Shown here one piece after another: positions 9,142 through 17,921 of a stretch of DNA of 64,000 bases. A model generated the notes under the pieces. That model worked only from the letters and a program-made list of their open reading frames with translations, did not search any database and was not told the origin of the DNA. The stretch covers positions 33,850 through 97,849 of the forward strand of contig NZ_CALWJM010000006.1 in assembly GCF_944381005.1 (NCBI RefSeq), written 5' to 3'. Every line of letters starts with the position of its first letter. Position 1 is the first letter of the stretch. The position numbers and the translations under genes were made by a program. Source of the DNA: an uncultured Butyricicoccus sp. Lineage in GTDB: Bacteria; Bacillota; Clostridia; Oscillospirales; Butyricicoccaceae.

Positions 9142-10362
9142 TTATTTGGCGGTGTGGATGGGGTATTCCTTGCCGCAGACAATAAGCGACTCGATTTGGT
9201 CTAAGTCCTGTGGGACAGCAAAGCGTATATTGGTTGCGGCATAGGTTGCTTTGCCGTTGGGCTGCTTGGCATGCGAATCAGAATCAACAACAACGCCATC
9301 TTCGCACGAACTGCCGCCGCCGGAGGTCGAAACAATTTGGTAGTCTGGTTGGTTGGCGTCGCTCCAACTGTCGCCGATGAATACCACTCTGCCATCCTTG
9401 TACTTTAGATGCAGGTCAAAGTCAGCCGTACAGGTTGTATTCTCCAAACGTCCTTCGGCAATCAACCGGTGTGTTTCTTCGGATAGCAAATATTCTGGAT
9501 GGGTCGGCACTACCCAGCCATGATTGTAACACGAACCACCTTGGACGCGAGCGGTCACAAACAGCGGCGAGATGGAAAGGCTGGTCAAGGTGGATGTGCC
9601 GCTGAAAATCGGAACTTCATCATTGGGGGTCAGATAGATGGTTTCAACCGGGTGAATGGGAATGTCAGATAAGGTGAGCGGGGAAAAGTTGTCGGCAAAC
9701 AGGGTGACATCGTAATCCCGCGCCCGAAATCCAATTCGCTCAATTTTCAGGTCAAAGGATTTGGCGTTGGACAGATGGGCGGAAGATTGTCCCTGTCCGG
9801 CATAAAACTGATTGGTCAGGACAAACTGCAAGGTGCGGGTTTGTTCGTCCCATCCGGTACAGGTCTGGTTAAACAGTCCCCATTCTGGTACCGTGCCGCT
9901 GTCATCCGATTGGCTGGGCAGAATATCCCATTCGATATAATAATCTTGTGGGGTCGGAGTCAGTTCCCTTTCGGTCAGCTCGTAGCGCCACGCATCAAGC
10001 GGAAAGGTTTGGGGAAGCTGTACGCTGAACGAGAGATACAGCATATTGTCATCGACTAAACATTCCTGCGCGGTGAATGTCCAGTCGTCACGGGTTATGG
10101 ATTGGTCAACCGGATACGATGCGACTGGTATGCCGAAAAATTCCCGTAAGGTATTGCCGAGGGCTGGGACGGCGGCAGCGGTTAGCATGGTGACTGCCAG
10201 CGCCGCGGCTGCAATGGCACAAATCAGTTTGTGTGGGCGCAGTCTTTTGACAGTGGGGGCGGGCGTGTCGGCGGCAGCCGCCTGTGCAAGCCGCCTGCAA
10301 AGCTGTTGTTTTTCTTCGGGCGTAAAGGAGACACGGTTTAGCGTATCAGTATAGCGTTTCAT
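9142..10362 (-). CDS. Probable anti-sigma factor / DUF4179-type membrane protein
   Basis: About 406 aa from ATG 10362, which follows GGAGGG; the open frame continues upstream but that part overlaps the sigma gene and lacks a ribosome site. A cytoplasmic N-terminal region of about 50 residues precedes one membrane helix (LICAIAAAALAVTMLTAAAV), then a large exported domain beginning ALGNTLREFFGI, as in DUF4179 proteins. Its start overlaps the end of the sigma-factor gene by 17 bp, the usual arrangement for a sigma/anti-sigma pair. The likely role is to hold the sigma factor inactive until an envelope signal arrives; the signal is unknown. Confidence 0.7.
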   Translation of the reverse strand: MKRYTDTLNRVSFTPEEKQQLCRRLAQAAAADTPAPTVKRLRPHKLICAIAAAALAVTMLTAAAVPALGNTLREFFGIPVASYPVDQSITRDDWTFTAQECLVDDNMLYLSFSVQLPQTFPLDAWRYELTERELTPTPQDYYIEWDILPSQSDDSGTVPEWGLFNQTCTGWDEQTRTLQFVLTNQFYAGQGQSSAHLSNAKSFDLKIERIGFRARDYDVTLFADNFSPLTLSDIPIHPVETIYLTPNDEVPIFSGTSTLTSLSISPLFVTARVQGGSCYNHGWVVPTHPEYLLSEETHRLIAEGRLENTTCTADFDLHLKYKDGRVVFIGDSWSDANQPDYQIVSTSGGGSSCEDGVVVDSDSHAKQPNGKATYAATNIRFAVPQDLDQIESLIVCGKEYPIHTAK

Positions 10363-10846
10363 GGCAATATCCCTCCAGTTCTTGTTTGAGTTTTTCACGC
10401 GCACGGCACAGACGTTTGCGCACCGTGGCGGGTGAGATGTGAAGTAACTGCGCAATCTCATTGGTGTCATAGCCCTCATAGTAAAACAAATAGACCGGTT
10501 CCCGATAGCGCAGCGGCAAAGCCTGCACCGCGTTGTATAAGGTGTCGTCCGGTTCGGGGACGATGGGGGCGGCTAGGTGGCTGGCTTCGTGCAATGTGGC
10601 GTGCCGCCGCCACCATGCGCTTTTTAACAGGTCTTTGCAGGCGTTGATGGTACACCGTATGACGTAAGCGCGCTCGACTTCGGGTGTATCAAAGGTCATG
10701 TCGGCGCGCAGCAGTCGGCAAAACACCGTTTGACAAATATCTTGTGCGTCGGCGCGGGACAGCGAATAAGTCATGCACAGGCGTAAGATGGTGTCGGCGT
10801 AGCGCGTGACAAAGCGGCTGGCTTCTTCCGGTGATTTCCAGTTCAT
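10346..10846 (-). CDS. ECF-like RNA polymerase sigma factor
   Basis: 166 aa from ATG 10846 with GGAGGG upstream. Region 2 is seen in TYSLSRADAQDICQTVFCRL, and region 4 as a helix-turn-helix in YDTNEIAQLLHISPATVRKR, preceded by LPLRYREPVYLFYYEGY. It is a small two-domain (group 4) sigma factor that should direct a limited regulon. It is co-transcribed with the membrane protein downstream, its probable anti-sigma factor. Confidence 0.85.
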   Translation of the reverse strand: MNWKSPEEASRFVTRYADTILRLCMTYSLSRADAQDICQTVFCRLLRADMTFDTPEVERAYVIRCTINACKDLLKSAWWRRHATLHEASHLAAPIVPEPDDTLYNAVQALPLRYREPVYLFYYEGYDTNEIAQLLHISPATVRKRLCRAREKLKQELEGYCHETLY

Positions 10847-10906
10847 AGAGATACCCTCCTTTCTGACCAAAAGACGAGACAAATGGCAGATTTGTGACAG
10901 GCACAC

Positions 10907-10933
10907 AAAAAGCGCGTCGGCTGACGCGCTTTT
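10907..10933 (-). terminator. Intrinsic terminator after the MFS gene
   Basis: AGCGCGTC-GGCT-GACGCGCT hairpin, with a run of five T on the minus strand. It lies between the MFS transporter and the sigma-factor gene. Confidence 0.75.
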
Positions 10934-10954
10934 CAGTGGGGAATCGTGATTGGA

Positions 10955-12217
10955 TTAAATGGGGCGGCGATAGCGTGCCCAGCGGCGCACACCGGCGAGC
11001 GAAGTGAGCAGCGTGAGCACGGCGAAGCACAGCAAAAAGACCATAGCCGCCGTCCAGCCCCAGCGCTCGGATACAAAGCCGATACCGTAGGAGGACAGCG
11101 CCGAGCCAAGGTAACAGGCGCTGTTAAAAATGCCTGTGACCGACGAGGCGCGGCCAATCGCACCGAAGTGAATGGGCATGAGGTTGATAATCATAAGGTT
11201 TGCACCGACCAGCGCGGTCGAAGATAAGGTCATGAGCGTGAGAGAAACCGCAGCATGAGATGTGCCGGTCAAACACAGCACCGCCAATGCGCCCGCGGCA
11301 ATCGCCATAAATCCAGCGGTTCCGGCAAGTTCGTTGTGTACAAAGCGGTTGGCAATCCACTTGGACAGATAGACACCGAGCAGATTGAACACGGGCAGGA
11401 CGATGGACAGGGCGACCGAGAGCGAAGCGCCGAGCGAAAAACATTCGTCCAGATAAGTAGGCATCCAGCTTTGCAGACCGTCGCGCAGTAGGCCGAGTGA
11501 AATCGCGCCCAGTACGGTCAGCAGCGTACCCGAAACAATCAGAATACGCAGCAAACTGCCCTGTGTTGCGTTTTCGGCGGCGGTCAGCGTGATTTGCTCG
11601 ATTTCACCGTTTTGGGCGGTCTGCTGCTCGAAGAAGGTCATGGCACGCCAGAACACCGCGGCGGCAATCAGCATAATGAGCGCGGATAACAGGAAATCCA
11701 TGCGCCAGCCGGTGAATTTTAGCAGGATGGAAGCGAATAAATAGGTTAAAATGGTAGCGATGGGGTAAGTGGCGGCACCGTTGGCGCAAGCGCGTTTGCG
11801 GTGGGTGGGTGGAATCATTTCGGAGAACACGCGCGCAGCGGGTGACCACAGGAAGGACTGGAACACGCCGTTGAGTGCCCACAAAACCAGCATGACCGGA
11901 TAGGACGCGCCCGAAAGCCCCATGCCCAGATTGAGCACGGCAGACCCAATCACACCGGTAAAAATCAGTTTTTTGGGCGGGATTTTGTCGCCCAGAAAGC
12001 CGGAAAACAGTTGAAATACCCCATAAATCACAAAAAATACCGTGCCAATCAGACCGGCATCCGATTTGTTCAAGCCTTCGGCGGCAATCAGGTCAGCCAT
12101 GACGGCGGCATAGCTCAGGCGACCGAACAGACTGGCGATATAGGCACCGGCGGTCACACAAAAAAGTTGTGTGGCGTATCGCGGCGGACAGACCCGCCGG
12201 GTACGAGTTTGAGACAT
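10955..12217 (-). CDS. MFS transporter, GlpT/UhpC-like
   Basis: A 420-aa major facilitator with about 12 membrane segments. ATG 12217 was chosen (GGGGGA 9 nt upstream); an in-frame TTG 6 nt earlier is too close to that site. After helix 2 there is a loop GDKIPPKKLIFTG resembling the MFS A motif. The overall pattern (YGVFQLFSGFLGD, AARVFSEMIPPTHRKRACA) recalls organophosphate:phosphate antiporters and hexose-phosphate sensors. The substrate cannot be assigned from sequence. Confidence 0.8.
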   Translation of the reverse strand: MSQTRTRRVCPPRYATQLFCVTAGAYIASLFGRLSYAAVMADLIAAEGLNKSDAGLIGTVFFVIYGVFQLFSGFLGDKIPPKKLIFTGVIGSAVLNLGMGLSGASYPVMLVLWALNGVFQSFLWSPAARVFSEMIPPTHRKRACANGAATYPIATILTYLFASILLKFTGWRMDFLLSALIMLIAAAVFWRAMTFFEQQTAQNGEIEQITLTAAENATQGSLLRILIVSGTLLTVLGAISLGLLRDGLQSWMPTYLDECFSLGASLSVALSIVLPVFNLLGVYLSKWIANRFVHNELAGTAGFMAIAAGALAVLCLTGTSHAAVSLTLMTLSSTALVGANLMIINLMPIHFGAIGRASSVTGIFNSACYLGSALSSYGIGFVSERWGWTAAMVFLLCFAVLTLLTSLAGVRRWARYRRPI

Positions 12218-12277
12218 AAACAAGTTCCCCCTTGATTCTGGTTACATACGATTGCAATTGTATCACTGTAAGGGATA

Positions 12278-12304
12278 GATTGCAAGGGATGTCCCCTTGC
12301 AATC
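12278..12304. promoter_or_regulatory. Perfect inverted repeat between divergent MFS and yaaA genes
   Basis: GATTGCAAGGG and CCCTTGCAATC form an 11-bp perfect inverted repeat around ATGTC. It lies 61 bp before the MFS start and 62 bp before yaaA. There is no T-run, so an operator is more likely than a terminator. No regulator is identified. Confidence 0.45.
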
Positions 12305-12365
12305 GCGTGTCAGAACATATACAATAAAAGTAACAGAAGCGGGATGGAGAGGAGGCAGGGAAGCC

Positions 12366-13100
12366 ATGATTGCGATTTTATCGCCAGCAAAAAACATGCG
12401 CCGCACACCGCGGCGCAATCTGCCGGTGACGGTGCCCAAACGCCGCGCAGAAGCCGAGCAGCTTTGGACGGTCTTGCGCGAGATGCCGGCGTATGAATTA
12501 GAGAGTGCCATGCAAATCAGTCCGGCGCTTGCGCTCAAAGCGGCGGCGAATTTTATAGACTGGCAGCCGGAAGGAGGGCAACCGGCTATTTTTGCGTATG
12601 ACGGATTGGCGTATAAATATCTGGACGCGGACAGCATGACCGACGCCGATTTGCAGTATGCACAACAGCATTTGCGCCATCTTTCGGCACTATATGGGGC
12701 GTTGTGCCCGCTTGACCTCATTCATCCCTATCGGCTGGAGATGGGGCGGCGGCCGCGCGGCATGAATCTGTATGAATTTTGGGGCGATAAACTGCGCAAT
12801 GACCTGTATGCCGACACCAATTTGGTGGTCAATCTGGCGTCAAACGAATACAGTAAGGCGGTCTCCAAGCATCTGCACGCCGGAGACCGATTTTTGACCT
12901 GTGAATTTTTGTCCAGACGCAACGGCAAATTGCGCTGTCTGGCGGCAAATGCAAAAATGGCACGCGGCGCGATGGCGCGGTATATTGTGCGCAACCGCGT
13001 GGATACACGCGAGGGCTTGACTGCGTTCGATGGGCTTGGCTTCGACTTCGCCCCCAATCTGTCCAATGATACGGTTTATACCTATGTACAGCAGCTCTAA
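12366..13100 (+). CDS. yaaA: YaaA family (DUF328) peroxide-stress protein
   Basis: 244 aa from ATG 12366, preceded by GAGGAGGCAGG. The family hallmark MIAILSPAKNM opens the protein, with FDGLGF and YSKAV later, at normal family length. In E. coli YaaA lowers free iron during H2O2 stress and binds DNA junctions; the role here is by homology only. The preceding in-frame extension lacks a ribosome site and was excluded. Confidence 0.9.
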   Translation: MIAILSPAKNMRRTPRRNLPVTVPKRRAEAEQLWTVLREMPAYELESAMQISPALALKAAANFIDWQPEGGQPAIFAYDGLAYKYLDADSMTDADLQYAQQHLRHLSALYGALCPLDLIHPYRLEMGRRPRGMNLYEFWGDKLRNDLYADTNLVVNLASNEYSKAVSKHLHAGDRFLTCEFLSRRNGKLRCLAANAKMARGAMARYIVRNRVDTREGLTAFDGLGFDFAPNLSNDTVYTYVQQL

Positions 13101-13157
13101 AAGACAACAAATTGGCAAAAGATAGTTGTTTTTTGAACCAAGCTGGAAAAATAATAC

Positions 13158-13187
13158 TTGCAGAATCCGGTGTAAATAGGTTACAAT
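13158..13187 (+). promoter_or_regulatory. Predicted promoter for the marR-type gene
   Basis: TTGCAG (13158-13163), an 18-bp spacer and TACAAT (13182-13187) lie 46 bp before the ATG at 13234. Confidence 0.5.
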
Positions 13188-13233
13188 AGAAGAAATAAGG
13201 GTGAAAAATGAAACCGGAAGGGGAATCGCACAT

Positions 13234-13665
13234 ATGATTCATCCCATTGGCGTAATTCGTCGCGGAGAGCAGAGTTTTATACGCGAACGGCTCAAAGCGT
13301 ATGATTTGGTTCCTGTGGAAGCCTTTACCCTCCACCTCATTGCGGCGATGGATGGTTGTAATCAGGATGCACTGGGCAATCGACTGGAGATTGATAAAGG
13401 GCGTGTGGCAAAATTGCTGGCCAGCTTGGAGGCTGGCGGGCAGATTCAGCGCACGGTCAACGAACAGAATAAACGGGAAAAACGGGTGCAACTGACCGAC
13501 GAAGGAAGAAAGACACTGGAAAACGTCAACGAGACGTTTGCCGAGTGGAACCGCATGTGCCTTCAAGGGTTTAGCGAGGAAGAATGCGCCCAATATTTTT
13601 CTTTTATCAATCGCATTGCGGAAAACGTTGCCAGCAGCAGAAAAGATGGCTGGCCGCGCTTTTGA
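13234..13665 (+). CDS. MarR family transcriptional regulator
   Basis: 143 aa from ATG 13234 (GGAAGGGG about 10 nt upstream); a GTG at 13201 is an alternative giving 154 aa. The winged helix-turn-helix shows as NQDALGNRLEIDKGRVAKLL and the wing as NEQNKREKRVQLTDEGRKTL, both typical of MarR. It is monocistronic. Its targets are unknown; the DUF554 gene downstream has its own promoter. Confidence 0.85.
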   Translation: MIHPIGVIRRGEQSFIRERLKAYDLVPVEAFTLHLIAAMDGCNQDALGNRLEIDKGRVAKLLASLEAGGQIQRTVNEQNKREKRVQLTDEGRKTLENVNETFAEWNRMCLQGFSEEECAQYFSFINRIAENVASSRKDGWPRF

Positions 13666-13677
13666 ACCGGCGAAAAT

Positions 13678-13715
13678 CGGTGCAGCGTCGTCATCAGACG
13701 GCGGCACCGGTTTTT
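13678..13715 (+). terminator. Intrinsic terminator after the marR-type gene
   Basis: CGGTGC...GCACCG hairpin with inner GTC/GAC pairing, followed by TTTTT at 13711-13715. Confidence 0.75.
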
Positions 13716-13717
13716 CT

Positions 13718-13746
13718 TTGCGGCGAATCCTTTTACACATTATTAT
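13718..13746 (+). promoter_or_regulatory. Predicted promoter for the DUF554 gene
   Basis: TTGCGG (13718-13723), a 17-bp spacer and TATTAT (13741-13746), directly after the previous terminator. Confidence 0.5.
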
Positions 13747-13773
13747 AGAAAAGAATAAAAGGAGTGATGGACT

Positions 13774-14454
13774 ATGCTGGGAACGCTGGTCAATACAGGG
13801 ACGATTTTAGCCGGTTCGGTGCTGGGGAGCTGTTTGCGGCGCGGGATTCGCGAAGACTATCGGGGCGCATTGTTTCAGGCGATGGGGTTGGCCGCCTGTG
13901 CGCTGGGGGTCAATGCGGTCGCGCAGAATATGCCCAACAGTACGTTCCCCGTGTTGTTTATTCTAAGTCTGGCAGTCGGCACACTGGTCGGCACCACGCT
14001 GGACATTGACGGGCGCTTTCAGCGGCTGGTCGGACGGTTTTCGCAGACTGGCGGCTTGGGTCAGGGTCTGTCCACGGCGATTCTGATGTTTTGTATTGGC
14101 ACGCTGTCTATCTTGGGGCCGATTAACAGCGCACTATATGGGGATAACACCTATTTGTTCACCAATGCCACGTTGGATTTTGTCACGTCGATGACGCTGG
14201 CTTCGACGTATGGCATTGGCATTGCCTGCGCTGCTGGCGTGTTGTTTTGCTGGCAGGGGGCGATTTATCTGAGCGCGGGCGCACTGTCGGGCTTTTTAAC
14301 GCCCGAACTGATGACCGAAGTTTCGGTGCTGGGCGGCATTTTATTAGCCGCGTCGGGCTTGTCTATGCTGCAAATTCGGGACTGTAAGACGCTCAATTTA
14401 CTGCCCGCGCTGGTCGTTCCGGTCATCTGGTTCGGGGTGCGCGCGCTATTTTGA
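13774..14454 (+). CDS. DUF554 family membrane protein (YdfK/YqgA-like)
   Basis: A 226-aa protein with about six or seven hydrophobic segments. The N terminus MLGTLVNTGTILAGSVLGS and the stretch ILMFCIGTLSILGPINS are typical of DUF554. Members are inner-membrane proteins of unknown function, sometimes called putative transporters. It is monocistronic, with its own promoter and terminator. Confidence 0.88.
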   Translation: MLGTLVNTGTILAGSVLGSCLRRGIREDYRGALFQAMGLAACALGVNAVAQNMPNSTFPVLFILSLAVGTLVGTTLDIDGRFQRLVGRFSQTGGLGQGLSTAILMFCIGTLSILGPINSALYGDNTYLFTNATLDFVTSMTLASTYGIGIACAAGVLFCWQGAIYLSAGALSGFLTPELMTEVSVLGGILLAASGLSMLQIRDCKTLNLLPALVVPVIWFGVRALF

Positions 14455-14470
14455 ATCAAAGGAAAACAAA

Positions 14471-14498
14471 AACGCATGGAATCCCATGCGTTTTTTTT
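14471..14498 (+). terminator. Intrinsic terminator after the DUF554 gene
   Basis: AACGCATGG-AATC-CCATGCGTT stem followed by a run of eight T. Confidence 0.9.
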
Positions 14499-14500
14499 GC

Positions 14501-14517
14501 TTTACACAAAATTTACA
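14501..14517 (+). promoter_or_regulatory. Pho-box-like direct repeat before the polyphosphate operon
   Basis: TTTACA at 14501-14506 and again at 14512-14517 are exactly 11 bp apart, the spacing of PhoP/PhoB half-sites (TTNACA-N5-TTNACA). A possible -10 element TAAACT is at 14551-14556 with no good -35, as expected for an activated promoter. Confidence 0.5.
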
Positions 14518-14595
14518 CAATTTGGTCATGTTACTATCACATCATCACGGTAAACTGTGTACAGATTTAAAAGCGAACAAAAGGAGGAACGACTG

Positions 14596-15273
14596 ATGGA
14601 AAAACAGCCGCGGCATGAGCTGAAGCACGAGATTTCCTACGGAGATTATCTGGCGTTGCGGCGGCGGTTGCTGCCCGTCTTGCAGCACGACCCCCATGCC
14701 GGTGCAGATGGGTTATACCGCGTACACAGCCTGTATTTTGACAACTATAATGACAAAGTGCTAAGGGAAAAGCTGGATGGAAAATCGGTGCGCGAAAAGT
14801 TTCGGATTCGGTATTACAACGATGCAGTAGACCGGATTTTGTTGGAGAAGAAATGTAAAGCGCATGGATTGGGCGTCAAATATGCCGCCCCCTTGACGGC
14901 AGACCAAGTGCGCGCCCTGCTGCGCGGCGATTGGGCATGGATGGCACAAAGCGAGCATGGCTTGATAAGGGAATTATATGTCAAGATGAAAACCGAATCG
15001 CTGCGGCCGCGCACGGTCGTCGATTATGTGCGGGAGCCGTTTTTATATGCGGCGGGAAATGTGCGCATCACGTTTGACTGCATGATTGCTTCGGCAAGCG
15101 CGGATGAAAGTTTTCTGCTTCCACACGCGGCCATTCCGGCGGCACAGGGAAAAATTGTGCTCGAAGTCAAGTATGACCGATACCTGCCCGAACTGATTGC
15201 CGGATTGTTGCAACTCGGCACCTATCGGGCAGCGGCGTTTTCCAAATATGCGACCTGTCGGATGGTATATTAA
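14596..15273 (+). CDS. VTC-domain polyphosphate polymerase
   Basis: 225 aa from ATG 14596 behind AAGGAGG. This is a VTC (vacuolar transporter chaperone) catalytic domain forming a triphosphate-tunnel fold. Conserved charged strands are RHELKHEIS, VHSLYFDN, REKFRIRYYN, LLEKKCK, PRTVVDYVREPF, RITFD and LEVKYDRYLP, whose Lys/Arg/Glu residues line the tunnel. The bacterial family makes polyphosphate from nucleoside triphosphates; exact activity here is inferred. It is the first gene of an operon with DUF4956 and CotH. Confidence 0.88.
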   Translation: MEKQPRHELKHEISYGDYLALRRRLLPVLQHDPHAGADGLYRVHSLYFDNYNDKVLREKLDGKSVREKFRIRYYNDAVDRILLEKKCKAHGLGVKYAAPLTADQVRALLRGDWAWMAQSEHGLIRELYVKMKTESLRPRTVVDYVREPFLYAAGNVRITFDCMIASASADESFLLPHAAIPAAQGKIVLEVKYDRYLPELIAGLLQLGTYRAAAFSKYATCRMVY

Positions 15274-15306
15274 GCGCGCTAAAAATTTTGTGTAAGGAGT
15301 TTTGAT

Positions 15307-15975
15307 ATGACCTTTCAAGATGTATTCAAATCCAATTTTCTGGACAGCGTGCAGTCGTTTTCGCTGATTGATACCGCGTTGGCGCTGTTGGTGTCGCTGG
15401 CACTCGGTTTATTTGTATTTTTTGTGTATAAAAAGACCTTCCGGGGCGTGTTGTATTCGTCCACCTTCGGCGTATCGCTGGTGGGCTTGTCGATGGTGAC
15501 CACGCTCGTCATTCTCGCCGTTACGTCAAACGTTGTCCTGTCGCTCGGCATGGTCGGTGCGCTGTCTATCGTGCGTTTTCGTGCCGCCATCAAAGACCCG
15601 CTGGACATTGTATACCTGTTCTGGGCGCTGGCCTGCGGCATTGTCACCGGTGCCGGTCAGTTCATCATGGCGATTGTTGGTTCGGTTGTCGTAGGCGTGG
15701 TACTTTTGGTGTTTGTCAACCGGCGCGAGAATGACCACCCCTATTTGCTGGTGGTATCCTGCGAGGACGACCGCGCAGAGCGGGTCGCCTTTTCCGCCCT
15801 CAGTCAACAGAAGTTTGTCATCAAATCCAAGACGGTTACGACCGACGGCGTGGAGGTCACAGCCGAAGTGCGTCTGCCCGACGATGGCACGACCGGATTT
15901 GTCAACCAAGTTGCGTCCGCTCAGGGCGTGCGCAGTGCGGTGCTCGTCAGCTATAACGGCGAGTACCTGTCGTAA
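15307..15975 (+). CDS. DUF4956 membrane protein
   Basis: A 222-aa protein with about four N-terminal membrane segments (SLIDTALALLVSLALGLFVF onward), the conserved SLGMVGALSIVRFRAAIKDP motif and a soluble C-terminal domain of about 80 residues. DUF4956 genes regularly lie between VTC and CotH genes. The likely role is to couple or channel polyphosphate at the membrane, but this is inference. Ribosome site AAGGAG. Confidence 0.85.
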   Translation: MTFQDVFKSNFLDSVQSFSLIDTALALLVSLALGLFVFFVYKKTFRGVLYSSTFGVSLVGLSMVTTLVILAVTSNVVLSLGMVGALSIVRFRAAIKDPLDIVYLFWALACGIVTGAGQFIMAIVGSVVVGVVLLVFVNRRENDHPYLLVVSCEDDRAERVAFSALSQQKFVIKSKTVTTDGVEVTAEVRLPDDGTTGFVNQVASAQGVRSAVLVSYNGEYLS

Positions 15976-15987
15976 AGGGGCGGCGCT

Positions 15988-17700
15988 ATGATTCGCCGAA
16001 AATCGACCGAAGTGCTTGCCGTTGTATTGTTGGCAGTCATGTTGCTGGTCAGTTGTCTGCTGCCGCGTTTTGCACAAGCAACGGGCGGCGTTGCGCAGAC
16101 CTATGAGCAGGCACTGTTTGGAACCGACCTTATCACGGTAGATATCCAGATTGCCGAGGACGATTGGCAGGATATGCTGGAAAATGCGTTAGAGGAGGAA
16201 TACCACGTTGCCAATGTGACGATTAACGGGCAGACGTTTGAAAATGTCGGCATCCGAACCAAGGGCAACACCAGTCTGTCACAGGTTGCCTCGTCCGATT
16301 CCGACCGGTACAGCTTTAAGATTGAATTTGACCATTATCAGGATGGACAGACCTGTTGGGGTCTGGACAAACTGGTACTGAACAACCTGATTTCGGATGC
16401 AACCTATTTGAAAGAATACTTTGTCTATGATATGTTTGCCTTTTTGGATATGCCCGCTTCTGATTACGGGATGGCAGAAATCACCGTAAACGGCGAACCG
16501 TGGGGCATTTATCTGGCGCTGGAAGGCGTGGAGGAAAGTTTCCTGACCCGCAATTTCGGCACGTCGGCAGGACTGCTCTATAAGCCGGAAAACATGGGCG
16601 GCGGTGGGCCGGGCGGCATGAAAGGCAAGGATTCAGACGAAGTGCGCGAGATGATGGGCATGGATGCCGACGCACAGGGCTTGCCCCAACCGCCGCAGAT
16701 GCCGGGGCAAGATGGCGAACAAACCATGCCGCAGGGACAACCGCCCCAACTGCCCGATGCTGCACAGCAGCCGTCAACTGATGGGCAGACCGATGAGACA
16801 GCACAAGGCGACTGGGCACAAAAGATGCAGGAGCGCGGTGCGCGCGGCGGTGGTTCTGACCTGCAATACACCGATGATGATTTGGACAGCTATGAAACCA
16901 TCTGGGAAGGCGAGGTCATGGATACCGACGGCACCGACCATGAAAGAGTTGTGGAAGCACTCAAGAAAATCAGTGAAGGTGACTTGTCCGGCTTGGATGT
17001 TGACCTGATGTGCAAGTATATGGCGGTGCAGACCTTTGTGGTCAATCTGGACTCGCTTTCGGGCAACATGGCGCACAACTACTACCTGTATGAAAAGGAT
17101 GGGAAGCTGGCGCTGCTGCCGTGGGATTATAACCTAGCGTTTGGCGGCTTCCAGAGCGGCGATGCGTCCAGCGTTATCAACTTCCCGATTGATACGCCGG
17201 TTTCAGGCGTGACGCTGGAGGACAGACCGATTTTTGCAGCCATCTTGAACGATGAGAGCGCGTGCGCGCTGTATCATTCCTATTTGGATAAGCTGTGCAG
17301 TGAATATGTGCAGGGCGGTATGTTTGAACTGACTTACACCAAACTGCGTAGTCTGCTAGATAGCCGGGTTGCCACATCCGAACATGACCCGACCGCATTC
17401 TATACGGCGGACGAATACACGACCGCAGTAGAAATGCTCAAAACTGTGATTGAAAAGCGGGCGGAAAGCATTATCGGACAGCTTGACGGCAGTATCCCGT
17501 CTACGACCGATGGGCAACAAGCCGATGCCAATGCGCTGATAGATGCTTCAGATATCAATATCTCGGCGATGGGTTCGCAGGGCGGCGGTGGTCGTGGTGG
17601 ACATATGATGCCTTGGCAAAATGAAACCACCGAACAGCCACTACCGACCGATGCAGACGATGCGCAGCAAGCGCAAACCACTGAAACGTTACCAGCCTGA
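15988..17700 (+). CDS. CotH-family secreted kinase-like protein
   Basis: A 570-aa exported protein. The N terminus MIRRKSTEVLAVVLLAVMLL is a signal peptide or anchor. The CotH fold is recognised by VDIQIAEDDWQDML, VGIRTKGNTSL, WGIYLALEGVEESFL and LPWDYNLAFGGF. A Pro/Gln/Gly/Met-rich low-complexity insert (about residues 205-285) interrupts it, and the C terminus is Gly- and Gln-rich. B. subtilis CotH is an atypical kinase of spore-coat proteins; the substrate here is unknown. It is third in the VTC-DUF4956-CotH operon, 12 bp after DUF4956. Confidence 0.86.
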   Translation: MIRRKSTEVLAVVLLAVMLLVSCLLPRFAQATGGVAQTYEQALFGTDLITVDIQIAEDDWQDMLENALEEEYHVANVTINGQTFENVGIRTKGNTSLSQVASSDSDRYSFKIEFDHYQDGQTCWGLDKLVLNNLISDATYLKEYFVYDMFAFLDMPASDYGMAEITVNGEPWGIYLALEGVEESFLTRNFGTSAGLLYKPENMGGGGPGGMKGKDSDEVREMMGMDADAQGLPQPPQMPGQDGEQTMPQGQPPQLPDAAQQPSTDGQTDETAQGDWAQKMQERGARGGGSDLQYTDDDLDSYETIWEGEVMDTDGTDHERVVEALKKISEGDLSGLDVDLMCKYMAVQTFVVNLDSLSGNMAHNYYLYEKDGKLALLPWDYNLAFGGFQSGDASSVINFPIDTPVSGVTLEDRPIFAAILNDESACALYHSYLDKLCSEYVQGGMFELTYTKLRSLLDSRVATSEHDPTAFYTADEYTTAVEMLKTVIEKRAESIIGQLDGSIPSTTDGQQADANALIDASDINISAMGSQGGGGRGGHMMPWQNETTEQPLPTDADDAQQAQTTETLPA

Positions 17701-17735
17701 TGGCCTGCGCGTGGCGTGGTGCAGGCCATCGTTTA
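17699..17735 (+). terminator. Hairpin at the end of the CotH gene
   Basis: GATGGCCTGC and GCAGGCCATC form a 10-bp stem around 12 nt. It starts on the stop codon and is followed by GTTTAT. The T-run is weak; the next hairpin at 17767 may be the main terminator. Confidence 0.55.
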
Positions 17736-17766
17736 TCGAAATCTTCGATCCCCCTATATGCGCCCG

Positions 17767-17800
17767 AACCGGTCTGTGTTTGCACAGACCGGTTCTTTTG
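17767..17800 (+). terminator. Strong intrinsic terminator after the CotH operon
   Basis: AACCGGTCTGTG-TTTG-CACAGACCGGTT is a perfect 12-bp stem followed by CTTTTG. Confidence 0.8.
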
Positions 17801-17921
17801 TGTTTGTTATCATAAATTTTACAAAAGAGGGGATAGGTTTTTGCAAATGGGAATGATATAATGAAAGACAATATATAACTTTGAGATGGCGGCCACAGCC
17901 GCAAAGCAGGAGGATATGGAA

